Source of the DNA: Dolichospermum compactum NIES-806
GTDB taxonomy: Bacteria; Cyanobacteriota; Cyanobacteriia; Cyanobacteriales; Nostocaceae
Assembly (NCBI RefSeq): GCF_002368115.1
Contig: NZ_AP018316.1
Span: forward strand, 5,050,162-5,114,161
Length of the DNA stretch: 64,000 nucleotides
Direction of reading: 5' to 3'
In this document: piece by piece, positions 17,648-26,586 of the stretch
Position numbering within the stretch: the first letter of the stretch is position 1
Layout: each line of letters opens with the position of its first letter
Position numbers and translations under genes: made by a program
Notes under the pieces: model-generated
The model's database searches: none
What the model saw: the letters and a program-made list of their open reading frames with translations, nothing else
What the model was told of the DNA's origin: nothing

Positions 17648-18364
17648 ATGACAGACCCAATGATTGTATCAGGCACTACAAATGATCTCGACTCCCTCCG
17701 CCAAAAGTTAATCGCTGGGTCCGAAAAAGTCCAACAACAAATCATCCCGCAGTTAGCTGACTTGGGTAATGATGGGTTAGATGTGTTGAAGGAATTTTTG
17801 CTGAAACGTCGTGATACCCCAGCAACTTGGATTGATGGTAAAGTCTACCAAGTCATCTATAATACTGATGCACTGACAGATCAAGAATTTCTACAAACTA
17901 ACTTTCCTGAAGGAATTGTACCTCTAAAATCGGACTGTGGGATCAGTTACAATTCTTTGCAAAAGTTGCTTGCAGATCAAGATTTTCAAGCAGCGGATCT
18001 CTTGACAATTCAAAAGATGTGTGAAGCCGCAGGACCCCAAGCAGTAAAAAGAAAATGGTTGTACTTTACAGAAGTAGAAAATTTCCCCATTCAAGACTTA
18101 CGCACCATTAATCAACTCTGGGTAGTTCACTCAGAAGGTAAATTTGGCTTTTCCGTACAGCGCGAAATTTGGTTAGGTTTAAGTAAGAATTGGGTCAACT
18201 TGTGGCCAAAAATTGGCTGGAAGGATGGTAACAACTGGACAAGATACCCGAACGGATTTACCTGGAATTTAAGCGCTCCTAGAGGTCATCTACCCCTCTC
18301 TAATCAACTACGTGGGGTGCGAGTCATGTCTTCCTTATTGTCTCATCCTGCTTGGACTAAGTAG
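17648..18364 (+). CDS. gun4: GUN4-domain protein, magnesium-chelatase activator
   Basis: 238 residues. The N-terminal 80 residues form a helical bundle (LRQKLIAGSEKVQQQIIPQL). The C-terminal GUN4 domain contains YNSLQKLLADQDFQAADLLT, then QLWVVHSEGKFGFSVQREIW and PRGHLPLSNQLRG. GUN4 binds protoporphyrin IX and Mg-protoporphyrin and stimulates Mg-chelatase at the entry to chlorophyll synthesis. Length and two-part layout match the single-domain cyanobacterial GUN4 rather than the kinase-fused versions. Confidence 0.93.
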   Translation: MTDPMIVSGTTNDLDSLRQKLIAGSEKVQQQIIPQLADLGNDGLDVLKEFLLKRRDTPATWIDGKVYQVIYNTDALTDQEFLQTNFPEGIVPLKSDCGISYNSLQKLLADQDFQAADLLTIQKMCEAAGPQAVKRKWLYFTEVENFPIQDLRTINQLWVVHSEGKFGFSVQREIWLGLSKNWVNLWPKIGWKDGNNWTRYPNGFTWNLSAPRGHLPLSNQLRGVRVMSSLLSHPAWTK

Positions 18365-18403
18365 TTATATTCTCGACTTCTTCAAGAAGTCGGGGATCTG
18401 AGA

Positions 18404-18739
18404 TTAACCCACAGCAAGACCTGTATATTGTCTCATCAAAGGCTCATGAAAAGCTAAAACAATATCTTCTTTTGGTACTCCCAATTTAACCAACTCATCG
18501 GCCATCGCAATTTCCGTTCCATCATGTTGTATCCAAATTTTGCCATCTTTAATATCAAGATGTAAAACACAACCATGCTGTCTGCGTCTGTTTTTCCAAC
18601 CAACATACATTAGCTGATAATGATTGCCAACAGGATCAAAAATCAGTTGTTGCTCAATCTCATCTTTCTTTGAACCTATTTGAGCATACTCTCTGATAAC
18701 TTGTTGAACATAATTTTGATATTGCTTTAGTTTTTCCAT
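18404..18739 (-). CDS. xisI: XisI-family protein (fdxN element excision controlling factor)
   Basis: 111 residues. The family pattern is clear: KLKQYQNYVQQVIREYAQ at the start, LIFDPVGNHYQLMYVGW, KIWIQHDGTEIAMADELV, and a C-terminal VLAFHEPLMRQYTGLAV. XisI with XisH controls excision of the fdxN element in Anabaena heterocysts, yet most genomes carry many xisHI pairs with no element nearby. Its start codon overlaps the end of a broken xisH (ATG at 18737-18739 inside the last xisH codons), so it was the second gene of a coupled pair. Confidence 0.92.
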   Translation of the reverse strand: MEKLKQYQNYVQQVIREYAQIGSKKDEIEQQLIFDPVGNHYQLMYVGWKNRRRQHGCVLHLDIKDGKIWIQHDGTEIAMADELVKLGVPKEDIVLAFHEPLMRQYTGLAVG

Positions 18740-18912
18740 ACTACAATTTCCTCCTGAATCGGATCATAAACAATAATTTTAAGTTGATAATGTTCCACAA
18801 CTGTTTTGATAAATTGCAATTGAAAGAAAGCGTGATAAACACCCAAAGGAACAGCTAAATATAAAACTCATATAAAACTCTTTCTGATTCTTTTTGTTCT
18901 AATGCGAAACGA
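18727..18912 (-). pseudogene. xisH: Broken xisH, C-terminal fragment with frameshift
   Basis: On the minus strand the frame NYRFALEQKESERVLY is followed, after a shift, by AVPLGVYHAFFQLQFIKTVV and a tail ending IVVWKN before TAA at 18727-18729. Both pieces match the C-terminal half of XisH. The shift comes from an 11-bp tandem duplication (GAGTTTTATAT twice); removing one copy restores ERVLYLAVPLG. The N-terminal half, with the PD-(D/E)xK-like core, is missing. XisH is thus inactive while xisI stays open. Confidence 0.85.
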
Positions 18913-19090
18913 TAATTAAAAAAAAGCTTTGGACAATTTGTGGATATGGTTGTCAAGGAAGGTAAAATTAGAAAACAGAATCAGGAGTTGTTTTTAATTA
19001 AATTAAATCAAATAGCTGCCTAAAATACCCTCTTGAAATCGGTTTTAAAAACTTTACAATCCCAGTTTATTAAAATAACTGGTTTATGAT

Positions 19091-19111
19091 AACCGCATCT
19101 TGCGGTTTTTT
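19091..19111 (+). terminator. Intrinsic terminator with no gene in front of it
   Basis: AACCGCA-TCT-TGCGGTT followed by TTTT is a good rho-independent terminator on the plus strand, 46 bases before rnc. No protein gene ends just upstream; the region 18920-19090 holds no frame I can support. It may end a small RNA transcribed from within 18950-19090, or be a leader attenuator of rnc. Confidence 0.55.
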
Positions 19112-19156
19112 CATGTTTAAATAAAATTCATCTTACCAACAAAACTAAAAAATAAA

Positions 19157-19831
19157 ATGCACAAACTTCTCACATTCAATAACGAAAAACTCCTACGTCA
19201 AGCACTCACCCACCGTTCCTATGTTAACGAAAACCCCGGAGAAGGGGAACATAACGAGCGCTTAGAATTTCTCGGTGATGCTATTCTCAATTTTTTAAGC
19301 GGTGAATATCTTTATGAAAAGTTTGCTGCAAAAGGAGAAGATGAATTAACTCGTCTGCGTTCCGCATTAGTAGAAGAAAAACAACTGGCAAAATTTGCGA
19401 TAGAAGTAGGTTTAAACTTTAGAATGAGATTAGGAAAAGGAACAATTAGAGATGGCGGTTTTCAAAATCCTAACTTACTAAGTAGCACCTTTGAGGCTGT
19501 AATTGGCGCTTACTATTTAGATAATGATCGGAATGTTTCACCACTTCGTGACATTGTTAAACCATTATTTGATTCTGCCTCAGAAAACATTGTAGAAATC
19601 CGTTCTAATGTAGATTCAAAAAATAGGTTTCAAGAATTGGTACAAGCTAAAGGTATCACAAATCCCCCTAAATATGTAACAGAACAAATAGGGGGACCAT
19701 CTCACGCGCCAGAATTTAGAGCTAAAGTATTAGTAGAAGGTAAAGAAAAGGGAGAAGGTAAAGGAAAGAATAAAAAAGAAGCCGAAAAAGCTGCTGCTGA
19801 AGATGCGTTAGCGAAATGGAAAATTCCCTAG
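19157..19831 (+). CDS. rnc: Ribonuclease III
   Basis: 224 residues. RNase III cuts double-stranded RNA in rRNA maturation and antisense regulation. The catalytic signature HNERLEFLGDAIL lies near residues 32-44 and the second acidic cluster is STFEAVIGAYYLD. The C-terminal dsRNA-binding domain runs from SKNRFQELVQAKG to the lysine-rich GKGKNKKEAEKAAAEDALAK. Cyanobacteria usually have two full-length RNase III paralogues; this is one of them. No strong ribosome site is seen. Confidence 0.95.
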   Translation: MHKLLTFNNEKLLRQALTHRSYVNENPGEGEHNERLEFLGDAILNFLSGEYLYEKFAAKGEDELTRLRSALVEEKQLAKFAIEVGLNFRMRLGKGTIRDGGFQNPNLLSSTFEAVIGAYYLDNDRNVSPLRDIVKPLFDSASENIVEIRSNVDSKNRFQELVQAKGITNPPKYVTEQIGGPSHAPEFRAKVLVEGKEKGEGKGKNKKEAEKAAAEDALAKWKIP

Positions 19832-20185
19832 CAATTTCCTCTGAGTCAAAGCCTTGTGTAGCGAGACCATTCCAAACTACTGGAAAGCTCATTGTATATT
19901 CGTTTTGACTTTTGACGAACGCCCTGCGGTACTAGAGCTTTTAAAGTTTCATTAATCCCCTAAAAATAAGAAATAAACAAAATTACTCAAGTGAATTAAT
20001 TTTATAATTCTTAATAGTTACTCTTGTATATATGCCTATAGATACAGATTTTTCTGAGGACAATTATAGATAAGATTTACTACTGAAAATATAGGATACT
20101 CATAAAACGGTAGTAATTAAGTAACCAATATTTATTCCCAATACTGATGTTATCACTAGATATCAATGTTATTATGCTATCATTA
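19832..20185. other. Gene-free region upstream of the riboswitch
   Basis: About 350 AT-rich bases after rnc. I see no gene or strong terminator. A TATGCT at 20173-20178 just before the aptamer is a possible -10 for the riboswitch transcript, without a clear -35. Confidence 0.4.
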
Positions 20186-20396
20186 ATTTCAAGTAAGTCA
20201 GCCTAGTCCAGCAAATAACAATCAACATTGCTGGAACGGAGGAACCAAATTGTGGGGCGTATTTTTGTCTTAATTAGTTTAGGAATTTGAGGTTTAAAAC
20301 TCAAAAATAATTCAAAATTGAGCAAGAAAGGGGATCTCTCAACCCTAGCCCGTCAGCTAACTTCGTAGGCAATGAGAGGAGACTGAAGAGACAGAA
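20186..20396 (+). ncRNA. c-di-AMP riboswitch (ydaO/yuaA class)
   Basis: The conserved blocks of this class appear in order: GGAACGGAGGAACCAAAT (20232-20249), TGTGGGGCGTATT (20251-20263), a variable insert, then CCCGTCAGCTAACTTCGTAGG (20349-20369, the most diagnostic part, written here only as a match) and AATGAGAGGAGACTGAAG (20371-20388). The order and spacing match the three-way-junction aptamer known upstream of bacterial cell-wall, ion and osmolyte genes. It ends about 90 bases before the first transporter gene. I see no obvious terminator hairpin with a T-run between aptamer and start, so the expression platform is unclear. The ends are approximate. Confidence 0.88.
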
Positions 20397-20485
20397 TTTT
20401 AATTATTTTCTGATCTTATCAGTGTCCAAGGTTGGTACTAGTTAATATTTGCGTACCCAAGCTGAACTCTGCTGAGGTGAAATAA

Positions 20486-21340
20486 ATGATATTGCAACTA
20501 AATTTAGCTGCCATTGTTGCAGTTGCTGGGCAAACTGTTTGGAGAAAAGCCAAACCTATAATTTTTCAAGATACTTTCTTATTTCCCTCATTAGGTTGTT
20601 TAGGAATTATTTTATTGTGGTGGGTGGTAGCACTTGCTAATCATGAATTAATGCCCACACCACCAGAAGCTTTAATTGCTAATTGGGACTATATATTACA
20701 TCCATTCTATGAAAGAGGTCCGGGTGATTTAGGCGTTGGTTGGTTATTATTAGCAAGTTTACGGCGGGTAATATTAGGATTTGGCTTAGGTGCATTAGTC
20801 GCAATTCCTTTGGGATTTTTGATCGGAATTTCTAGACCGGCAATGTTAGCTTTTAATCCCATTATTCAGATTTTCAAGCCTGTATCACCACTGGCTTGGT
20901 TGCCGATTTCTTTATCTTTGTTCAATTTAGCAGATCCTTCGGCTATTTTTGTGATTTTCATTACGTCGCTGTGGCCGACAATTATTAATACGGCTTTGGG
21001 AGTTTCTAGTGTACCAAAAGATTATTTAGATGTAGCACAAGTCCTAGAAATGCCTCGTTGGCGACAAATTACTAAAATTATTTTACCTGCAAGTTTGCCT
21101 TATATTTTTACAGGTTTGCGAATTAGTTTGGGGATAGCTTGGTTGGTAATTGTGGCTGTAGAAATGCTCACTGGTGGAATAGGAATTGGCTTTTTTGTGT
21201 GGGATGAATGGAGTCGTTTAAATCTAAGTTCTGTATTTTTAGCTGTGTTTGTAATTGGGTTAACTGGGTTGATTTTAGATTACGGTGTAAGCAAAATTCA
21301 AGAATTAGTTACTCACCGTCCTGGAAGTTTAAAAATGTAA
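20486..21340 (+). CDS. ABC transporter permease, NrtB/CmpB/SsuC type
   Basis: 284 residues with about six membrane helices. The EAA cytoplasmic loop is present (YLDVAQVLEMPRWRQITKII, then LPASLPYIFTGLRISLGIAW), typical of the nitrate/sulfonate/bicarbonate permease family. Its GAGGTG ribosome site lies 8 bases before the ATG. It is the first gene of a three-gene transporter behind the c-di-AMP riboswitch. The substrate cannot be fixed from the permease. Confidence 0.9.
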   Translation: MILQLNLAAIVAVAGQTVWRKAKPIIFQDTFLFPSLGCLGIILLWWVVALANHELMPTPPEALIANWDYILHPFYERGPGDLGVGWLLLASLRRVILGFGLGALVAIPLGFLIGISRPAMLAFNPIIQIFKPVSPLAWLPISLSLFNLADPSAIFVIFITSLWPTIINTALGVSSVPKDYLDVAQVLEMPRWRQITKIILPASLPYIFTGLRISLGIAWLVIVAVEMLTGGIGIGFFVWDEWSRLNLSSVFLAVFVIGLTGLILDYGVSKIQELVTHRPGSLKM

Positions 21341-21465
21341 CCGCAGATATAAGATGATGAACGCGGATAAACGCAGATAAATTTGTACTTCAGTTTTTAG
21401 ATGATAGATAGAAGATTGGGAAATTTATCCAACAACTTTCATAAAATCCCAAATGATAAAAAGGT

Positions 21466-22908
21466 ATGACTGAAAATTATTTAACTCGCAGAGATTTTAT
21501 TGCAGGAATAGGGGCGACAACTGCGGGAATAATATTATCATCCTGTGCTGTTTCGGGAGATAGGTCTGCTAATAGACTTACAGAAGAAGCTTTAGCGGTG
21601 ACACCTGTAGTCAAGTCCCAAGATTTAGAAAAACCGGACATTACTGTTGGTTATGTTCCTGTTAATGATTGTGCGCCATTTGCGATCGCTTGGAAAAAAG
21701 GATTTTTCCGCAAATATGGCTTAAATGTTACACTCAACCGCGAAGCCAGTTGGGCTACCTCCCGCGACGGCTTAATTTTTGGTCGTCTCGATGCTTCCCC
21801 CGTCGTCTCTGGCGCTGTTACTAACGCTAGAATAGGTGCAGAAGGTGCGCGTCATGCTCCCTTATGTGCAGCAATGACCATCCACCGGCATGGTAACGCT
21901 ATGACCATGAGTAAGGATATCTGGGACTATGGCATCCGTCCCTGGTATGAATATCAACAAAAATACGGTGATGGGGCTTTAGAAGCATTTGGAAAGGACT
22001 TTCGCGGCTATTTTGACAAACAACCCCCAGAAAAGAAAGTTTGGGCTGTAGTCCTCAGTTCTGCCATTTATGAATACTTTGCTCGCTATCTTTCTGCTGC
22101 TGCGGGTATTGATCCTTTGAAAGAATTTCGGGTGATCATTGTTCCCCCTCCGCAAATGGTAACAAACATGAGAATTGGCGCAATGCAAGCTTACATGGTC
22201 GCCGAACCTTGGAACACTAGAGCAATTACAGGTAATGAAGGTATCGGTTTTACCTTCGCCCAAGGTAAGGAGATTTGGCATGGACACCCAGATAGACTCC
22301 TGGGAGTCATGGAATCTTTTATTGTTAATAATCCCAAAACTTACCGATCTTTAGTCAAAGCAATGATTGAAGCTTGTCAATATTGTAGCAAACCTGAAAA
22401 TCGCCAAGAAATAGCCGAATTACTCACAGAACGTTCTTTTACCGGGGCAAAACCTAAAAAGCCCGGTGTTCCTATTACTAAGTTTACTGGACCGGGAATT
22501 ATTGGCAATTATAACTATGGTGGTTTTGATGGTAAAGACCGCACAATTAAAGCAGATGATACGACAATTTTTTATGATCTTCCTAACAGTATTCCCCATG
22601 CCATAGGAGAACATTCCACATTTTTATGGCGTTCTAGTAGCATTTGGTTAATGACTCAAGCAGCCCGTTGGGGACAAATCAAGGAAATTCCTAAAAATGC
22701 TGAAGAAGTAGCCGCAAAAGGTTGGAGAACCGATTTATATCGAGAGATAGCCGCAGAAATGGGAATTGAATGTCCCCAAGATGATTATAAAGTTGAACCT
22801 CCTGAAGCATTTATAGATAAAAAAGGATTTGATCCTAGTGATCCTGTAGGATATCTTCATAGTTTTGATATCCGTGCTAACGCTCCTGCTCAATTTTTTC
22901 AATCTTAA
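21466..22908 (+). CDS. ABC transporter substrate-binding lipoprotein, NrtA/CmpA family
   Basis: 480 residues. The N-terminus has a twin-arginine-like signal (TRRDFIAGIGATTAGIIL) running into a lipobox SSC (Cys near 27). The body has NrtA/CmpA-type segments: DITVGYVPVNDCAPFAIAW, FGRLDASPVVSGAV, RIGAMQAYMVAEPWNTRAI. NrtA binds nitrate/nitrite and CmpA binds bicarbonate; this protein is of their size but diverged, and I cannot assign the ligand. The permease precedes it by 125 bases and the ATPase follows by 31. Confidence 0.9.
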   Translation: MTENYLTRRDFIAGIGATTAGIILSSCAVSGDRSANRLTEEALAVTPVVKSQDLEKPDITVGYVPVNDCAPFAIAWKKGFFRKYGLNVTLNREASWATSRDGLIFGRLDASPVVSGAVTNARIGAEGARHAPLCAAMTIHRHGNAMTMSKDIWDYGIRPWYEYQQKYGDGALEAFGKDFRGYFDKQPPEKKVWAVVLSSAIYEYFARYLSAAAGIDPLKEFRVIIVPPPQMVTNMRIGAMQAYMVAEPWNTRAITGNEGIGFTFAQGKEIWHGHPDRLLGVMESFIVNNPKTYRSLVKAMIEACQYCSKPENRQEIAELLTERSFTGAKPKKPGVPITKFTGPGIIGNYNYGGFDGKDRTIKADDTTIFYDLPNSIPHAIGEHSTFLWRSSSIWLMTQAARWGQIKEIPKNAEEVAAKGWRTDLYREIAAEMGIECPQDDYKVEPPEAFIDKKGFDPSDPVGYLHSFDIRANAPAQFFQS

Positions 22909-22939
22909 AAATAGTTAATTATATCAAAGGTAATTAATC

Positions 22940-23773
22940 ATGGAATATACAGCTCTGCCACATCAAACTTTTACAGAAACTTTGCAGCGAAACGGATTTT
23001 TAGAAGTAGAAAATTTAGTTAAATCTTATCCAACCCAAGATAAAGGACAATTCACAGTTTTAGATAATGTTAATTTGACTATTAATGAAGATGAATATAT
23101 TTCTGTAATTGGTCATTCTGGTTGTGGTAAATCCACATTATTAAAAATAATTGGTGGTTTTGAAAAAGCTACATCTGGTTCGGTTCGCTTAGATGGAAAA
23201 GAGATTCGTAAACCAGGGGCAGATAGAATGATGGTATTTCAAAATTATTCATTATTACCTTGGTTGACTGTCCGCGAAAATATCCGTTTAGCAGTAGATG
23301 AAGTTCTCAAAAATGCCAATCGGGCTGAAAAAATTAGCATTGTTAATGAACATTTGGCAATGGTAAACCTAACCCCAGCAGCAGATAAATATCCTGATGA
23401 AATTTCTGGAGGAATGAAACAAAGAGTTGGTATTGCCAGGGCTTTAGCAATTCGTCCGAAAATGTTATTAATGGATGAACCTTTTGGGGCTTTAGATGCC
23501 TTAACTCGTGGTAAATTACAACGTCAAGTATTAGATATTTGGGAGCATCACCGGCAAGCGGTGATGATGATTACTCACGATGTGGACGAAGCAATATATA
23601 TGTCAGACCGCATTATTTTAATGACTAATGGACCATCTGCAAAAATAGGAGAAATTTTAAAAGTTCCTTTTGAACATCCCAGAGATAGAATAGCCATGCG
23701 TAACTCCACAGAATATTTTGAACTCCGCAATCATGCTCTGAATTTTCTAGATCAAAATTTTACACCAGAGTAG
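22940..23773 (+). CDS. ABC transporter ATP-binding protein, NrtD/SsuB type
   Basis: 277 residues. Walker A is GHSGCGKST, the Q-loop is VFQNYSLLPWLTV, the signature is ISGGMKQRVGIARAL, Walker B is LLMDEPFGALDA and the switch His is in MMITHDVDEAI. It completes the permease-binding protein-ATPase set. Unlike the nrt and cmp operons there is no second ATPase with a fused solute-binding domain (NrtC/CmpC), so that extra regulatory control is missing here. Confidence 0.93.
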   Translation: MEYTALPHQTFTETLQRNGFLEVENLVKSYPTQDKGQFTVLDNVNLTINEDEYISVIGHSGCGKSTLLKIIGGFEKATSGSVRLDGKEIRKPGADRMMVFQNYSLLPWLTVRENIRLAVDEVLKNANRAEKISIVNEHLAMVNLTPAADKYPDEISGGMKQRVGIARALAIRPKMLLMDEPFGALDALTRGKLQRQVLDIWEHHRQAVMMITHDVDEAIYMSDRIILMTNGPSAKIGEILKVPFEHPRDRIAMRNSTEYFELRNHALNFLDQNFTPE

Positions 23774-23818
23774 GGGCAACCCCCCCGTGATTGCCTAGAT
23801 TTGCTTAAATTTCTTGCC

Positions 23819-24703
23819 TTAATTACTAGAGACAACTTTCAATCCCGGAGAGTTTAAAATTTCAGTATTATCTTTTCTTACTATTAAAGTAGAGGTAGAA
23901 TTACCATCTTCGGTTATAGGTTGTTCTAAAATGTAGACATAATCCCCATTTTGCCAAGCTGTAACACATTTACCATCTCGACAGGAGACTTTACCACCTG
24001 TTAACTGGAGACATTTACCATTAGTATCACATCCTTGGTAACTGACATCTCCTGTACCATTAACGCCATTCCAAGAATCAGTATTACTCAGAGTAATTGT
24101 CCATTTACCATTGCTTAAAGTTTGTGATTTACCATTTTTAGAATCACCGCTGGGTGATTTTTCCTCTGCACCTTCATTCACAATTTCCATTTTTGTAATA
24201 ATGGATTCTTTGCGAGTTTTACCACAAGGTTCGGCACTTTGACAATCACTCAGTGATTGGATTTCATAAACGGCATTAATTTTTTTATTTAAAACCTTTT
24301 CTTCCTCAGCGCAAATTTCAAAAGTCGCACCAACATTGTGTTCAATTCCTTTTTTATCTACTAAAGTGACGTAACACATTAAATCACCATTGACTAATTT
24401 TGTAACTGTTCCCACCTTTGGTTGTTTACTTGCATCTTTATTAGTATTTTTATTATTGTCTAGGTTTTTACGAACCAGTTTTTTCTCATCTTCCTGATTG
24501 GTTTCATCTTCCTGAGTTTCTGATACTGGAGAAGATTCTTGGTTATCCTCTTTTTCCTCTACTGCTACTGAAGAACTTTCCCTTCGACTTTGTGTTACAG
24601 TATCACTCGAATCTTCTGGAACTCTATCCTGTGGTGTGATACCGCAACTTATCAGAGATATACAGCTAAGGATTATAGAAATTGTAGGAATTAATTTTTT
24701 CAT
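23819..24703 (-). CDS. Lipoprotein of unknown function
   Basis: About 294 residues from ATG 24703 (an upstream in-frame ATG at 24745 would put 14 residues before the signal). The signal MKKLIPTISIILSC runs to a lipobox SLISC. A Ser/Glu/Asp-rich linker (to about residue 85) is followed by a first domain with paired cysteines (DLMCYV, FEICAEEEK, SDCQSAEPCGK) and a C-terminal domain with SYQGCDTNGKCLQL and KVSCRDGKCVTAW. The even set of cysteines suggests disulfides in an exported protein. No family is recognised. Confidence 0.75.
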   Translation of the reverse strand: MKKLIPTISIILSCISLISCGITPQDRVPEDSSDTVTQSRRESSSVAVEEKEDNQESSPVSETQEDETNQEDEKKLVRKNLDNNKNTNKDASKQPKVGTVTKLVNGDLMCYVTLVDKKGIEHNVGATFEICAEEEKVLNKKINAVYEIQSLSDCQSAEPCGKTRKESIITKMEIVNEGAEEKSPSGDSKNGKSQTLSNGKWTITLSNTDSWNGVNGTGDVSYQGCDTNGKCLQLTGGKVSCRDGKCVTAWQNGDYVYILEQPITEDGNSTSTLIVRKDNTEILNSPGLKVVSSN

Positions 24704-24744
24704 GGTGAAATTACAATAGTTGAGAATATTCCTATATTCTAACA

Positions 24745-24864
24745 CTAAGTAGGTTGACGTTAAAAATTGTTGTTATGGCAAGGAAATGGGGAACAAGGGA
24801 AAAGAGGTTTTGGGTAACTTTACTTTTCGTTACATATTTCTGTTTTTTCCGTTCACCTACTTAG
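24745..24864. repeat. 120-bp MITE-like element with 15-bp terminal inverted repeats
   Basis: The ends CTAAGTAGGTTGACG (24745-24759) and CGTTCACCTACTTAG (24850-24864) are inverted repeats matching at 13 of 15 bases. The inside is non-coding. No target-site duplication is obvious. It fills most of the gap between the lipoprotein and the glycosyltransferase genes. Confidence 0.65.
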
Positions 24865-24894
24865 CCCAGATTTAATCATATTTATCCTATATTT

Positions 24895-26547
24895 TTACTT
24901 ATCATAATTATTTGCAGATAAAACTTGAATTAATTGATAATTTTTAAAACTACCAATAACCCGATAATTTGGTACTTTAATAGAACCTTGTTGATAAATC
25001 CAAGCATAACTAAAAATAGGTAACTGAGAAACTGAATCTACACTCTTACCATACTGGGGTGTATAAAAGTAAATTAACAAAGATTCTTTATCATTAAATC
25101 CTGTTCTTTTGACAAAGTTAAGCGGATGATTCTGCAAAACTCTATTAATTGGTTCTTGTTTGTAAAATACTCTAAAATCTGGGTTAAAATCACCTAATAA
25201 ACCTAAATTACCTGCTGTAGCTACAGATAACCAACAACTAATTAATAAGCTACCTAGCCAATAATTAGAAGTTAGAAACTTACGATGATAATGAAACTTA
25301 CCTATCCAGACTAACGGCACAATTAGGCTACTAAAACCAGAACATATCATTAAAATTGCATATTTGTGAATATTTACCTCACCCCAAACTACAATACTTA
25401 TTCCGGCTAAAACTAAAATAATGCCTAATATTCCCCAAGTATAACTAATATTTCTCGGTAAAGAAATCATCTGATGAGATGAATGTTGATCATCAAATCC
25501 TTTTTGGTAAATTTTTCCTAACCAATCTAAACCCACCGCAGATAAAAAAGCAATAAATGGATAAATGCAAAGACTGTAATGAGATAAACGAGTGGAAAAT
25601 ATACTTAATTCAGTAAATAAGAGAATGGGAAAACCGATTAATATTAATGGATATTTAGAAATTGAATACCGAATTACTAATGTTATGCCTAATAAACTAA
25701 AAAATAACCAAGGAAAAGATTTTAAAGCTAGATTCCATACATAAAATAAAATGCCATTTTTATGTTGTTCATGACTACCTAGTTCTATTACAAATCCTAA
25801 TAAAGCTCCAATACTATCGCTACCATAACGTAACCAGCTAAAATAAAGCCAAATTAAGGTGGGAGTTAAACCCACTAAAAACCCTAAATACAACATGGGG
25901 TTAGTTAAATGACGATGACGACGATGATCTATGATTAAATAAGGTAATAGTGCGAACATTGGCAGAAAAATCATCAAACTTCTCATCAAGAAACCTAGAC
26001 CAAAACTTAACCCGGTGATAAAACCATATAAATGTCGTTTTTGGGGGTTTATGTCAGATTTTAATAGGAAGAAAATTCCTATAAATACTAATAATATAGT
26101 TGGTAAATCTGGTGTGGATAACCGACAATATTGTATCCACAAAAACTCTACACTTAGAATAATAATGCCCAGAAATGCTAATTTTTGAGATAAGAGAATT
26201 TCTCCCACTTTATAAATAACAAATATGCTCAAAATTCCCGCAATTATTGTCGGTATTCTCGCGGTTGTATCACTAATACCAAATATATGATAAAAAATAG
26301 AAATTAACCAATAAAAGCCAGGGGTTTTATGATGAGGATGACCCCAAGGTGATACCCAATCACCTGTTTCTAACATTTGTCTAGCTCTCAAAGCATAAAG
26401 TGTTTCATCATGAGCCATGAGACTGGTTTCCCCAGAAGTAAATAATAATAAAGGGAGTAGCCAAATTAATAATTTGCAATATGGTGATTGCCAAAATAGC
26501 CGAATTAATTGGATATTATTGATAATTGGTGGTGATTTAAAAAACAT
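24895..26547 (-). CDS. Membrane glycosyltransferase, GT39/ArnT-like family
   Basis: 550 residues with about ten or more membrane helices. The first luminal loop carries ETSLMAHDETLYALRARQML and WVSPWGHPHHKTPGFYWL. The Asp-Glu pair and the later Lys match the PMT_2 (dolichyl-phosphate-mannose mannosyltransferase-like) pattern of enzymes that transfer a sugar from a polyprenyl carrier. The acceptor is unknown. It is transcribed alone, divergent from the methyltransferase 39 bases away. Confidence 0.85.
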   Translation of the reverse strand: MFFKSPPIINNIQLIRLFWQSPYCKLLIWLLPLLLFTSGETSLMAHDETLYALRARQMLETGDWVSPWGHPHHKTPGFYWLISIFYHIFGISDTTARIPTIIAGILSIFVIYKVGEILLSQKLAFLGIIILSVEFLWIQYCRLSTPDLPTILLVFIGIFFLLKSDINPQKRHLYGFITGLSFGLGFLMRSLMIFLPMFALLPYLIIDHRRHRHLTNPMLYLGFLVGLTPTLIWLYFSWLRYGSDSIGALLGFVIELGSHEQHKNGILFYVWNLALKSFPWLFFSLLGITLVIRYSISKYPLILIGFPILLFTELSIFSTRLSHYSLCIYPFIAFLSAVGLDWLGKIYQKGFDDQHSSHQMISLPRNISYTWGILGIILVLAGISIVVWGEVNIHKYAILMICSGFSSLIVPLVWIGKFHYHRKFLTSNYWLGSLLISCWLSVATAGNLGLLGDFNPDFRVFYKQEPINRVLQNHPLNFVKRTGFNDKESLLIYFYTPQYGKSVDSVSQLPIFSYAWIYQQGSIKVPNYRVIGSFKNYQLIQVLSANNYDK

Positions 26548-26586
26548 TTATGAATTGCAAAATATAGTATTTTTCATGTAAAATAA

